Source: Tieghemiomyces parasiticus (Eukaryota; Kickxellomycota; Dimargaritomycetes; Dimargaritales; Dimargaritaceae). Taken from it: a stretch of 11,824 bases of DNA. Position 1 is the first letter of the stretch. Every line of letters begins with the position of its first letter. Position numbers and translations under genes: made by a program. The notes under the pieces are model-generated. The model was given only the letters and a program-made list of their open reading frames with translations. It did no database searches and was not told where the DNA came from. Location: contig JANBPT010001246.1 of the NCBI GenBank assembly GCA_027575765.1, positions 1 to 11,824 of the forward strand, read 5' to 3'. This document shows, in pieces, positions 1 to 8,772 of this stretch.

Positions 1-1022
1 ATATTCACCAGAATAGATAAGACGAATATCACATTGGTAGGTGCAGTGTGTCAGCCCCTGGCCGTCGGTAATGACCGCCATTCCGTTGCCTGGGTGAGGA
101 AGACGCCAACCACCTGTAGCCGGCCCAGGCGTGGCCAGGGAGCCCTCACCTGCTCTGTAACAATGAAGGGCTTAGGAATCCGTAGGTGGTGTCCGTTTGC
201 TTGCCGTCTGCCGGTCCCCTGAATTGCTCACCATCAGGCGAAAGAGCAGGGTCCGTATCGCTCGCTCCGATCCGGTGGAGAGAAATAAGGCTTGTCGCGA
301 CTTGATTCAAACCCTGGAAAGGCAATTGCCAGATCACTTTAGGTGAGCCCTGCAGGTGCGTAAACTGAGCGTTTGGTACACCCTTTGCCCTGCCCAAGAT
401 CACCAGCATTGCCAGTTCTTTGCCTTGTAACCAGTACATTTTCAAGGTAGACCTTTGGCCCGTCCGCTGCCGCGGATGCAACGGCTCATCTTCTATTTCA
501 GCATTGCTTCCACGCCACCGACGATACTGGCCACCGGCCAGCTTGATCATGGAGTTTTTTCGTCACAACACTGGCAGCCTTGGTTGAGTGGTTCCACCCT
601 TGGGTTATTTTTGCCTCTACGATTTCGACTGTAAAGTGGTACCGCCTAGGGGTCGGCCAACACACCCCTGAAACGTGTTCAACACTCTCGCCTAATGACC
701 GATCGCTTCCGAGGGTGGCTAATGGGAGTCGCGGCTGCGGATGAAGTAATTGCACATCAAGGATGGAGTTTACATGATTTGGCCGGCTGGTTTGTTATGC
801 CGACCGTATGTGAAAGAATGCGATTGAATGGTATCCACGTTCCAGGGTGCGGGCGCGATCAAATGGAGTGAATCCCAACTGCCGACGGGAGGGAGGGGGG
901 ACTGCCGCAAGTCCATGGGGAGATAGGGGGCCCACTGAGTCGCCAATGGTGGTAGACCAAGGGGTTACCACGTAGGATAGGTGATGGCACTGGCTCGCAG
1001 GCCACTTGACAGCCAAACGGGT
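1..1022. other. Left flank, no supportable gene
   Basis: I see no conserved protein, tRNA or repeat in this kilobase. The longest open frame is about 134 codons on the minus strand (146-550). It starts with ATG but resembles no family I know and lacks the G/C-ending codon preference of the real genes here, so I treat it as chance. There is a purine-rich stretch around 886-900. The right end leads into the promoter of the secreted-protein gene. Confidence 0.5.
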
Positions 1023-1030
1023 TATATAAA
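1023..1030 (+). promoter_or_regulatory. TATA box of the secreted-protein gene
   Basis: TATATAAA lies about 150 bases upstream of the ATG at 1182. It is followed by a pyrimidine-rich, ATG-free leader (1031-1181) with many CTC, TCTC and CCTC runs, which is a common layout for well-expressed fungal genes. The transcription start is probably around 1055-1085, by inference from TATA spacing. Confidence 0.6.
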
Positions 1031-1181
1031 CCACGCATCGCTGGCGTCCTCCATAAGTGACTTTTCTCCGCAACCCACTCTCTCAGCCTCACATCTTACG
1101 ACCGGCTCCAGCCTGCTCTCCATTGTTACAACCCTCACTCTTACGACGTCCCCTCCCCTCTAATCTACACCTACCGACACC

Positions 1182-1820
1182 ATGAAGACCGTCACTGCTG
1201 TCCTTGCCCTCGCCGCCCTGGCTGCCCTGGCTACCGCCCAGGACGACTTTGAGATGTGCCCCCAGTGCGCCGTCGATGACGTCGGCTGCCGTGCTCGCTG
1301 CATGGGTGTGCCCAACCCCAACGCCGCCACCGTCAGCAACACTAACGAATGCTTCAACAAGTGCACCGTTCGGGACCCCACGGCCGCTAACACCTGCATG
1401 CAGAACTGCATCAGCCAGGTCTTTAACCCCAGCAACGGCGCGCCCCCCGTCTCCCATAACCACCCCGGCAAGACTCCCAAGTCCGCCGCCTCTTCTCCTA
1501 GTGCCGAGGGCGCGGCCATGCCCGCCGAGGGCGATGAGGGTTCCGCCGCCATGCCCAACGCCATGCCCGCTGCCATGCCCGCGTCCGCCGGTCCCAGCGC
1601 TACCTCCGCCCCTGCTGCCGGCTCCACCGGTGCCTGGGGCTCCGGGAACAAGTCCGGCTCCTCGTGGTCGTCGACCAAGGCGTATGGTGCCAGCTCTTCC
1701 AAGAGCGGTGGTGCCAAGCCCACCAATGCTGAGGATAACGACAGCGGTGCTTCCACCGTCGCCGTTAGCGGACTGGTCTCCTCCGTCGTGGTCGCCCTGG
1801 TGGTCAAAAATATGCTGTAA
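1182..1820 (+). CDS. Small secreted Cys-rich protein, probably GPI-anchored
   Basis: A 212-residue protein of unrecognised family. Residues 1-19 form a classic signal peptide: a Lys at position 2, an Ala/Leu-rich core, and a likely cut after Ala-Thr-Ala19. The mature N-terminus holds eight cysteines (26, 29, 36, 40, 57, 61, 72, 76), spaced as one CxxC and three CxxxC pairs, consistent with four disulfides. Residues 82-190 are a low-complexity Ser/Ala/Pro/Gly linker with repeated Ala-Met-Pro units near 112-133, likely O-glycosylated. The tail at 193-208 is hydrophobic after small residues near Asn186-Gly189, as in GPI signals, although a Lys at 209 close to the end is unusual. The ATG has a strong context (ACC before it). 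Codons strongly favour C in third position, suggesting high expression. Likely location is the cell wall or plasma membrane surface. The role is unknown; an adhesin or wall structural protein is possible. Confidence 0.75.
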   Translation: MKTVTAVLALAALAALATAQDDFEMCPQCAVDDVGCRARCMGVPNPNAATVSNTNECFNKCTVRDPTAANTCMQNCISQVFNPSNGAPPVSHNHPGKTPKSAASSPSAEGAAMPAEGDEGSAAMPNAMPAAMPASAGPSATSAPAAGSTGAWGSGNKSGSSWSSTKAYGASSSKSGGAKPTNAEDNDSGASTVAVSGLVSSVVVALVVKNML

Positions 1821-1920
1821 ATAGTAGACCATCCTTATTCGTTCGACTTGTCAATGCTTTAACTTTACCGACCTTTTTATTTCCTGTAAAGACCTGGGAC
1901 GCTGCATTCCGGCTTATGTA

Positions 1921-1926
1921 ATTAAA
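1921..1926 (+). terminator. Possible polyadenylation signal (ATTAAA)
   Basis: ATTAAA lies 100 bases after the stop of the secreted-protein gene. T-rich sequence containing TTTTTATTT (about 1874-1882) precedes it. This is the best poly(A) signal candidate in the 3' flank, but the hexamer is short and could occur by chance. Confidence 0.3.
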
Positions 1927-1930
1927 CAGT

Positions 1931-2739
1931 GTAAGACACCCCCAGTCACCGGTGCCTGTTAAGAAAGTGACATGTAATGTTTACGCCAGGGTGCCAATGA
2001 CCGCGCTGTAAACATTTAGTGCCGTGGGATGCACAATTTTGTCAAGGTGGTTCGTACGCAGGGAGGGGCAAATCTACCACACCAGAAAGGAATGTCACCT
2101 CCTGATTGCCACTGGTCTATACTTTCCCTGCCACCTGAGCTACACTCCCCGTGTGCGATACGGGTAAGTCATAACAGGTACGAAGCCAGGGAGGGCGGTG
2201 ACTGTACGGAGGCTGCGACGTTTCGGTGCACCGCCTGGGCGTGACGTGCGACTCTACCACTGACACCCGCCAGCAGGGCTACTGAACCGTTGACTGACAA
2301 GGCCAACGCGAGTTGGGCCACTGACGCTAATTCACGCGCTCACATCTAGACCGCTGAGGAGGGTCCTTATGGTGCCGATACCGGTATTAGGGGGGGGGGA
2401 GTTCAGTTATAGTTACATTGATGTCACCCCATCCCCTTCCTCCTACCAGGTGGAATGTAGCCGGTGCACGGGCAACGCTACGATTTGTACAGTGCACGAG
2501 TCTGCCACGCGGTAGAGCCGTTGCCAATTGATTACCAGGCCACCGGTTTGTGTAAGACCTCCCTCCATAGGCTGATCCAATTCTGGCGCAAGGAAAGTGG
2601 CTGGTAAAAGTCTGTGCTGAGAGCACACAGATTGGCAATTCCCCCTTTTTCTTACCAGTAATAGCAGGGAGAAGGGGCAAGGACAAATACACGAGGGTTT
2701 AGGTGTCCGAAGGGGGGACGTCAGGGCTGCCCGGGCACC
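1931..2739. other. Intergenic region with a G10 run
   Basis: No conserved coding sequence or RNA gene is seen. The region contains a run of ten G at 2390-2399. No TATA box is evident upstream of the WD40 gene, so that promoter is either TATA-less or diverged. No ATG occurs on the + strand between 2458 and 2739, so 2740 would be the first ATG of any transcript starting in that interval. Confidence 0.45.
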
Positions 2740-4266
2740 ATGCGCCTACATTCCCCTTCTTCCTCCTCCTCCTCTTCTTCCGGAATCTCTTCACCCGCCC
2801 ATTCACCATCGACGGCTTCATCGTTGGTGCCCACTTTGCAACTTGGCCATCTTTCCATACTTCATACACACCTTTACTCATCCTACCCCTCAAGCTTCCC
2901 ACCCAGTCAAGCGGCCGCCCTCGAGACCCCAACGTCTTCATCTGACGTTCTCTCCCCCGTCCCCTTGAGTCCAGGTGCTCTGCCTTCTAATTCCCTCCGT
3001 AACCCGTACGCGTCCCCGCCCAGCCACCACCTGAACCTATTCCTAATGCTGAGCGAAAACCATCTCCCTAAGAAGGAGATTTGCGATTATTATGCCCCTT
3101 GGCCAGTGTACGCTCTGGACTGGTCCCGGCAGCCACGCGAGCAGGCTTTCCGCCTGACTGTATGTAGTTTCATGGAACAGTACAGCAACAAAATCCAGGT
3201 TGTTCAGTACCGTGAAGGGGGGGCGGCAGCCGACCCGCTGGGGGGCGGCCACCCTTCTGCGGCGTACCCGGACGATGCCAATGTCGGTGGTCCGCCCCCG
3301 CCCAGCCCGGACTTTGTGGTCGTTGCCGAGGCGGATCACCCTTACCCGGTTACCAAAACGCAGTGGGCACCCGCAGCCCGGGGGGGCAGTGCGCCGGACC
3401 TGCTGGCGACGTCCGGGGACTACCTGCGGCTATGGGAAGCGTTGCCGCCCCAGCCGGGTCGCCCGGTGTCGGCGAACCTCCGGCTTAAAGCCACGCTCAA
3501 CAACGCCAAAGGCGGGTTCTGCGCACCGCTCACATCGTTTGACTGGAACGAGCTGGACGCGGCCCGCCTGGTGACCTGTAGCATCGACACCACCTGCACC
3601 GTCTGGGACGTGACCACCCAGCAAGCCAAGACACAACTGATTGCACACGACCGTGAAGTGTACGATGTGGCCTTCAGCACGGGTAGCGCCGACGTGTTCG
3701 CCAGCGCCGGGGCCGACGGCTCGATCCGTATGTTTGATCTGCGCGACCTTGAGCACTCCACCATCATTTACGAGGCTCCGCCCGCCCCACCTTTACCGGC
3801 CGCGGCAGGAGCCGGCCGGCCAGGCCCACCGCCCTCCCTGATGCGGCTGGCGTTCAACCGCAAGGACCCCAACTACCTCGCGACGTTCGGGATGGACGCG
3901 GCGGCCGTTCAGGTCCTCGACGTGCGGATGCCCGGCGTACCCATTGCGGAGCTGCGCAACCACCGGGCCAGTGTTAACGGCATCGCCTGGGCCCCGCACT
4001 CAGCCCAGCAGGTGTGTACGGTGGGTGACGACCAGCAGGTACTGGTGTGGGATCTGGGTCCCGCAGGGCTTGGAAGCGGGGGTGCACGGGCGGGCGACGG
4101 AGCCACGTACCCGCCTCAGGGCCCCGGCCGGCCGCGGTCAGTCCTCACGCTACCTTCACTAACCTACACAGCCGCGGCTGAAGTCAATACGGTGGCGTGG
4201 TCCCGGGTGGTGACCGACTGGGTGGCGATCGGGTTTGGCCACACGGTGCAAACCCTAAGGGTCTAG
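2740..4266 (+). CDS. WD40-repeat scaffold protein, DCAF7/WDR68/TTG1 family
   Basis: Ortholog of human DCAF7/WDR68, plant TTG1/AN11 and yeast YPL247C. Family blocks run in order from residue 103: KKEI..Y.APW.VYALDW, a YSNKIQVV block, HPYPVTK, DLLATSGDYLRLW (near 225), APLTSFDWNE (near 262), SIDTTCTVWD, QLIAHDREVYDVAFS (near 299), DGSIRMFDLRDLEHSTIIYE (near 326), KDPNYLAT, NHRASVNGIAWAPHS (407 on), and a terminal TLRV. Family members fold as a seven-bladed propeller, scaffold DYRK1/HIPK kinases and act as CUL4-DDB1 receptors. The core is about 406 residues against about 342 in human, because of Gly/Pro-rich insertions in loops. Start choice: ATG 2740 has a good context (ACC) and is first in frame, adding 102 Ser/Pro-rich residues without family similarity. 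ATG 3046 (codon 103) fits the family length but has a weak context. The extension may instead be 5' leader. My third-position G/C count is similar on both sides of codon 103, so it does not decide. Confidence 0.92.
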   Translation: MRLHSPSSSSSSSSGISSPAHSPSTASSLVPTLQLGHLSILHTHLYSSYPSSFPPSQAAALETPTSSSDVLSPVPLSPGALPSNSLRNPYASPPSHHLNLFLMLSENHLPKKEICDYYAPWPVYALDWSRQPREQAFRLTVCSFMEQYSNKIQVVQYREGGAAADPLGGGHPSAAYPDDANVGGPPPPSPDFVVVAEADHPYPVTKTQWAPAARGGSAPDLLATSGDYLRLWEALPPQPGRPVSANLRLKATLNNAKGGFCAPLTSFDWNELDAARLVTCSIDTTCTVWDVTTQQAKTQLIAHDREVYDVAFSTGSADVFASAGADGSIRMFDLRDLEHSTIIYEAPPAPPLPAAAGAGRPGPPPSLMRLAFNRKDPNYLATFGMDAAAVQVLDVRMPGVPIAELRNHRASVNGIAWAPHSAQQVCTVGDDQQVLVWDLGPAGLGSGGARAGDGATYPPQGPGRPRSVLTLPSLTYTAAAEVNTVAWSRVVTDWVAIGFGHTVQTLRV

Positions 4267-6253
4267 TACCACGGACAACTCGTTCGCATAGCCCCTCCCC
4301 CTTTAGGAAAATCGGTCGCACCCTTCGACCGAACGCCCTTATCCTCCTCTCCACCGTCTCGTCAGACTGTCCCTCTCCTCCGATCTGGCCCCTCATGTTG
4401 ATTTTTCCTCGATCGAGTCTTAACTTAATGTATCTAATCTTCCAGTATCTGAATTGCGACGCCGATGGGCGGCATTGCTGTCATTGGTCGGATAACTACG
4501 ACGGTCAGGATGACGCACGGCCGCGCATCTCCTGCACACATCTTGGTACGGCAACATAGCTATCGCATTCCTGAAAATGATCACGGGACGGTGGTCATTG
4601 TCAGGGATACCCTAATCAAAGGAGACATAGCGTAGACCGGCTATGGCAGAAACCAAAACAGTAGCCACGGCCCAACCCCGATGTCATGTATAGTTCGCGC
4701 TGAGTGTATTTCGCCAACCCGCTTAGTGGGGACTGGACGGCAGGGGCAGACTTGGTTGCGTGCATTGTTGCAGACGAGGGGACAGCTACGATCTACTATT
4801 CCTTTCACCACGCCAATAGGCTGTGACCAGCCTGGCCTTGGCGACCCCCGTATGGAAAGCGACGCCGCTTTATCTTATCAGACTATCCGCCAGTCAGATG
4901 AACCGCCATGGTAACTGCTGCCGTGGCTGTTATGCCGGCCGCATTTAGATTGGCCATCAAGTCGGGGACCGGCGGCACTTCTATAGGAACAAGAGCAAAT
5001 ACACCTTCGGACGGGTTCCCTCCTGCCGCGCATGTTCTCTGGCCGCACCCGTCGCCCCGCCCCTGCATGTGGTTAGATCACAACCGGCCGGCTACCCTGC
5101 TGATGCAGAGATATTACCTTCGAAGGCTAGTTGGGAAAAGCGTCATCCCGTGGGACCATATTGGTGGGAAGGGCTGCGGCTGACCTGAAAGATCGGCCTG
5201 GGGGGGGGGAGGGCTTCAAGTACGTGATACCCCACATTCCCCATTCAGCAGGACCAGCTGGGTGGTGCCGCAAGCCGCCTCACATCCACTCGCTCCCCCA
5301 CCTGACTGACTGGCGAGGGGTACCGTGTGAAGCTAGGCACTGCAACCCCGGTACCGTGACGCTGCATGTTTATCCCCAGTAATGTATCTTCACTGGCTGT
5401 TTGACGTGGCAGACACGAGCTATCGTTTTAACCCTTACTGATCTGCTGCGGGGGCGCCCAGCCCATGATCCGGGCCCGAGCCTAGACCGGCTGTTATCAG
5501 TGTTCCGTATGAGTCACTGGGCCATCGGTCATAGCGGGCTGCCAACGCCGTGGTCGGCACGCAGGCCTGCCCGCGCCGATGGCCGCCTCCGCCCTCCCTC
5601 TTGACGGCCTAGTGTCATTGAAGAGTCAATCAAAGAATAGCTGCCCGACAGCCACCAACCGCGTTCGCCCAAGTGGCCTCCCTGGGCCACGCCTGTTGCG
5701 ACCGTAGTTTTGTTTTGATTTTCTTCCGGTGGCGATGCGGCCAGGAAGAACGGGTGCGGCCGCTCGGTGGCCCCCACCGACCCATTCACACCAGCCGGAT
5801 ACCGCTGACCGAACTAGTAGGTATGAGGCTAGATGCGGAGGTAAACAGAGAGTGGCGCGGTCGCTTTAAGCGTTCCGACAGACGGCTTCTTGGCCTGATT
5901 ATCACGTTAAATTAAAACACCCCATGGCAAGCCACGTGCAAGATCGAAGTTCATTAGGATGAGAGGTCCCGTTGCCGAGGGCCTTGCGGGAGTATGCCAG
6001 TTGAGTCCCTAGCGCCCCCCCCCCCCTTCACTTGGCCGCACTCTATGCAGCGCACGTTGAAACACCATCCACCGTTGATTACCACGTCTTCCTCTCGTTC
6101 AAAAAAACCCTGCGCGTCACGCAAAGCCTTAATCCACTATCGCGCTTAAATCCTCTAGGTGACAAACTGCACGGCAAAGAGGCTAAGTCTTTCGATCGCC
6201 GATCAGCCCCTACTTGCTCCCCCCCTCCTAGTTAGGGAATCTGACTAGCTATG
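4267..6253. other. Long gene-free stretch with G10 and C12 runs
   Basis: About 2 kb with no recognisable protein, tRNA or transposon remnant on either strand. The open frames are short (90 codons or fewer with a true ATG) and resemble nothing known. Pyrimidine-rich sequence at about 4280-4400 probably belongs to the 3' flank of the WD40 gene. Homopolymer runs occur at 5200-5209 (G10) and 6015-6026 (C12). Such runs are prone to sequencing error, so a disrupted frame cannot be wholly excluded. Confidence 0.45.
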
Positions 6254-6332
6254 AAACCTACCCGCCCGCCCGAGGTTGCGTAAGGCGTACCCTACCCTGC
6301 CTTCCAGCCGATCGGCGCTAGAATATATAGCG

Positions 6333-6339
6333 TATAAAG
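6333..6339 (+). promoter_or_regulatory. Distal TATA box
   Basis: TATAAAG, preceded by TATATAG at 6324-6330 and followed by a C/T-rich stretch (about 6360-6395). It lies about 790 bases upstream of the isomerase ATG, inside the ATG-free stretch. It could drive a long-leader transcript. Confidence 0.35.
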
Positions 6340-6900
6340 CCCGGCCGTGGGTGCGACATCTCAACTGCTTTATCCCCTTCCTCCCACCGCAGCCTACCAA
6401 TTACTAATCATAGCCGGTTTCGTTAGGTCCCTCTACTGGCACTGATTGGACGTGTTTCCCCTAACCCGCCCGTCCTCGCTGCTCGCATCACTCTGTACTT
6501 GTGCGTTGCGCGGCCTACAAGTGCTATACGAACGATCACCCAGCGCCAGTCGTCGGCAGCAAACGGTCCACCAACCGTTTCTTCTTCCGGCCTGCACTTT
6601 ACTGTGGGCACCAACCCAACTGGCTTTCTGCGACGACTACGCACGCACGTGCCGGGGGTGCTAAGCAGCGCTCCAAGTCTTATCGCGGTCCCGTGTCTGT
6701 TGCGATCGTCGGACATTTTTTTTTCCATTTTGATTAATCCCCCTGCTCTACCCTGCAAATTTAACCCAAGTTTACTCCAATTCTCCATATTGGAAAACCC
6801 TAATAGTTTGACGCCGTCTCCACTGGTTCTTTCTTATCCCGCCTCCCCTCCCGCTTTCGTCCTGCAGCCCAGCGCCGGTCGGCCAGGGTCTTCTTTGGCC

Positions 6901-6906
6901 TATATA
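6901..6906 (+). promoter_or_regulatory. Proximal TATA box of the isomerase gene
   Basis: TATATA directly followed by strongly pyrimidine-rich DNA, about 220 bases upstream of the isomerase ATG. The layout is the same as at the secreted-protein gene (TATA, C/T-rich leader, ATG), which makes it the likelier main promoter. Confidence 0.45.
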
Positions 6907-7123
6907 CTCTCGCCTTCCTGGCCCCGGCCCCCTCCCCTTAGCCTCGCTGTACTCCAGCCCTCGACCAAACGGTTACCCGCTTCTCACTTGGCCAGCTCCC
7001 GCTACCGCCTTTAACCCTGAGCGCTTTGCCTCGACCGCCCTGTCGCCGCCGCCCTCCGTGCCTCCTCCTCCCTGCTCTGCACTCTGCTTCCAAGCCACCC
7101 TCGGTCCCGGCCAGCTCGTCCGC

Positions 7124-8026
7124 ATGTCGAATCTCAACGCCGAGGCCGCCCGCATCCTCCGGGAAGCCGGCGAAGCCCTCTTGCAGTGTGCCGATCGCCT
7201 CGACACCGGCCAAGTGGCATCCGCTGCCACGGGGTCCCGTGCCGACTTTACCGGCGCCGTCCACCTAATGCATCAGTCGCTCAATCAAGGCGGCAAGATC
7301 GTCATCACTGGGGTGGGCAAGAGCGGTAAGATCGGCGAAAAGTTAACCGCCACCTTTCTGAGCTTGGGGGTCCTAACACTGTTTCTCCATCCCACCGAGG
7401 CCTTGCACGGTGACCTGGGCATGGTTGGCCCGCGCGACACCGTCCTGGCTATCAGCTACTCAGGCTGCACCCACGAGGTGCTCCAAATCGTGCCCTTCAT
7501 CCGGGCCCGTGGTGCCCACCTCATTGCGCTCGTCGGAAACCTCGAGTCCCCTCTGGCCCAGTTCGCCGCCGCCAGTGTTGATGCCCGCGTGGCCCAGGAA
7601 GCCACGCCGGACATCCCGGCCCCCACCACCTCCACCACCCTTGCCCTAGCTGTTGGCGACGCGCTGGCCCTCTGTCTCATGCGGCTGCGTGCGTGCACGC
7701 CAACCGTGTTCGCCAACAACCACCCCGGTGGCGCCCTGGGCCAGGCCCTATACCGCCCCGCTGTGGCCATTAGCAAGGACATGTCCCTCAACCTGGCCCT
7801 ACCCACCACTCCCGCCGACGAGCCCGACCGTGCTCTCGACGTCAGCGCGGCGATCACCGATACTCTGAGCCAGCTGGCTCCGACTGACGAGGCCGATGAT
7901 ACACCCGGCTTGACTTCAGACCATGACCCTGGACTAGATACTCGACCCTTCGATACCCCTCCCGATTCGCCGCCCTGTGGCCGAGTACTACCGTCCTTGG
8001 CCAGTCGCACGGCGGCCGACTGTTGA
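7124..8026 (+). CDS. SIS-domain sugar-phosphate isomerase, KpsF/GutQ/KdsD type
   Basis: A 300-residue SIS-domain protein related to bacterial D-arabinose 5-phosphate isomerase, which converts ribulose 5-phosphate to arabinose 5-phosphate. Visible motifs: GVGKSGKIG (63-71), HPTEALHGDLGM (89-100), SYSGCTHEV (111-119), a QEATPDIPAPTTSTT block (from 158) and NHPGGALG (199-206). Catalytic residues recalled for E. coli KdsD (Lys59, Glu111, Glu152, His193) correspond to Lys66, Glu118, Glu159 and His200, all at an offset of +7 with no indels. The usual Glu after SxSG is Cys115. Bacterial KdsD carries two CBS domains after the SIS domain. Here they are replaced by about 85 residues rich in Asp, Thr and Pro that look disordered. 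The start is the first ATG in 870 bases and fits the family N-terminus, although position -3 is C. Probably cytosolic, since no signal peptide is seen. SIS-only relatives exist in fungi, and their physiological substrate is unclear because fungi do not make KDO. Confidence 0.92.
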   Translation: MSNLNAEAARILREAGEALLQCADRLDTGQVASAATGSRADFTGAVHLMHQSLNQGGKIVITGVGKSGKIGEKLTATFLSLGVLTLFLHPTEALHGDLGMVGPRDTVLAISYSGCTHEVLQIVPFIRARGAHLIALVGNLESPLAQFAAASVDARVAQEATPDIPAPTTSTTLALAVGDALALCLMRLRACTPTVFANNHPGGALGQALYRPAVAISKDMSLNLALPTTPADEPDRALDVSAAITDTLSQLAPTDEADDTPGLTSDHDPGLDTRPFDTPPDSPPCGRVLPSLASRTAADC

Positions 8027-8735
8027 CCTAATCCGCGAGCTGCGACGCATGATCACTTCCTTTTTATATTTGATTTCGCTGTACCTGATTTAGGCATCCA
8101 CTTTTCTCATTCTCCATGTTTCTCCCCTATTTTGCTTGCTTTGATGTATCCCGGCCCAAGCCTGGGCTCCATTCCGTCACCCGGCACGGCAGATCCCGCA
8201 ATGCCCCGGGCCGTTTAGCTGCCTCAATGTAGCCCGCCGCTTCTCAGCAGCGATGTTTTGTACCATATCTATCCCCACCCGCGTCCCCAGGTGGGAGGGG
8301 GCAGGCTATTTCCTATTAAACAACCACAGTTATTTCCTCTGCACAGCGGGTTTATCCAAAACAGCAACATCGCCACTGCGAAACATATACCGGTTCCGAT
8401 TGACTGCCCGCTGGGATTCTCACTCGCCATACAGACGCTCCCGATGGAGATCGGCTTGGTCCTGTCGGCCATACAGCCAGATTAAGTACAGTGTGTATTA
8501 ACCTTCCTTTCCTTCGCACACTAGACCGGGCGGTGGTTCTAAATGTGGCTCGGGCGCAATTAAATTTGGGATCCGACGCCGTCCAATTCCACCCAAACCC
8601 ACTTTCCCGGCTTGATCCGCTTCAATGTGGTACTAGTTGCAGTGCAAGTGATGGTTACTCGATTACATGTTAAACGATCTGGGCTACCTGTTCCCACTAC
8701 ACCCTACAGCCCCAGCGGTATTCTAGCCTAGAATT
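8027..8735. other. Convergent spacer between the isomerase and methyltransferase genes
   Basis: This is the 3' flank of both genes. T-rich DNA shortly after the isomerase stop (about 8057-8075, including TTTTTATATTTGATTT) may be part of its 3' end signal. An ATTAAA is at 8316-8321. Short open frames at 8253-8673 resemble nothing known. Confidence 0.45.
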
Positions 8736-8741
8736 TTTATT
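8736..8741 (-). terminator. Polyadenylation signal (AATAAA) of the methyltransferase gene
   Basis: AATAAA on the minus strand (TTTATT on +), beginning 31 bases past the TGA stop of the rhodanese-methyltransferase gene and set in A/T-rich DNA. It is the only canonical hexamer I found next to a gene here, and the spacing is typical. Confidence 0.6.
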
Positions 8742-8772
8742 AACTATAGTTATCTGCCTACATGATGGCCGA

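Larger units (their letters stand above)
6254..7123 (+). promoter_or_regulatory. ATG-free, pyrimidine-rich leader/promoter of the isomerase gene
   Basis: I read this stretch base by base and found no ATG on the + strand for 870 bases, until the isomerase start at 7124. Composition becomes strongly C/T-rich from about 6830. TATA-like boxes are at 6324-6330 (TATATAG), 6333-6339 (TATAAAG) and 6901-6906 (TATATA). The absence of upstream ATGs fits a transcribed leader from which false starts have been removed. A branch-point-like TACTAAT at 6402-6408, followed by CATAG, could mark a leader intron, but I see no strong matching 5' splice site. Confidence 0.5.

Noticed and set aside
146..550. A 134-codon minus-strand ORF that might be a retroelement or hypothetical gene
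   Set aside because: It shows no recognisable reverse transcriptase, integrase, chromodomain or other motif, lacks G/C-ending codon preference, and is near the length expected by chance. The overlapping frame at 498-755 is equally uninformative.
1089..1832. Long antisense and alternate-frame ORFs (247, 215 and 206 codons) across the secreted-protein gene
   Set aside because: They mirror the strong C-ending codon bias of the real gene, which removes stops from other frames. Their products are Gly/Pro/Ala/Arg-rich low-complexity sequence, with no signal peptide or motif.
6130..8625. Weak similarity between about 6130-6160 and about 8592-8622, as if a dispersed repeat
   Set aside because: The match covers only about 27 bases with mismatches and needs an indel. 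No terminal repeats or target-site duplications accompany it.
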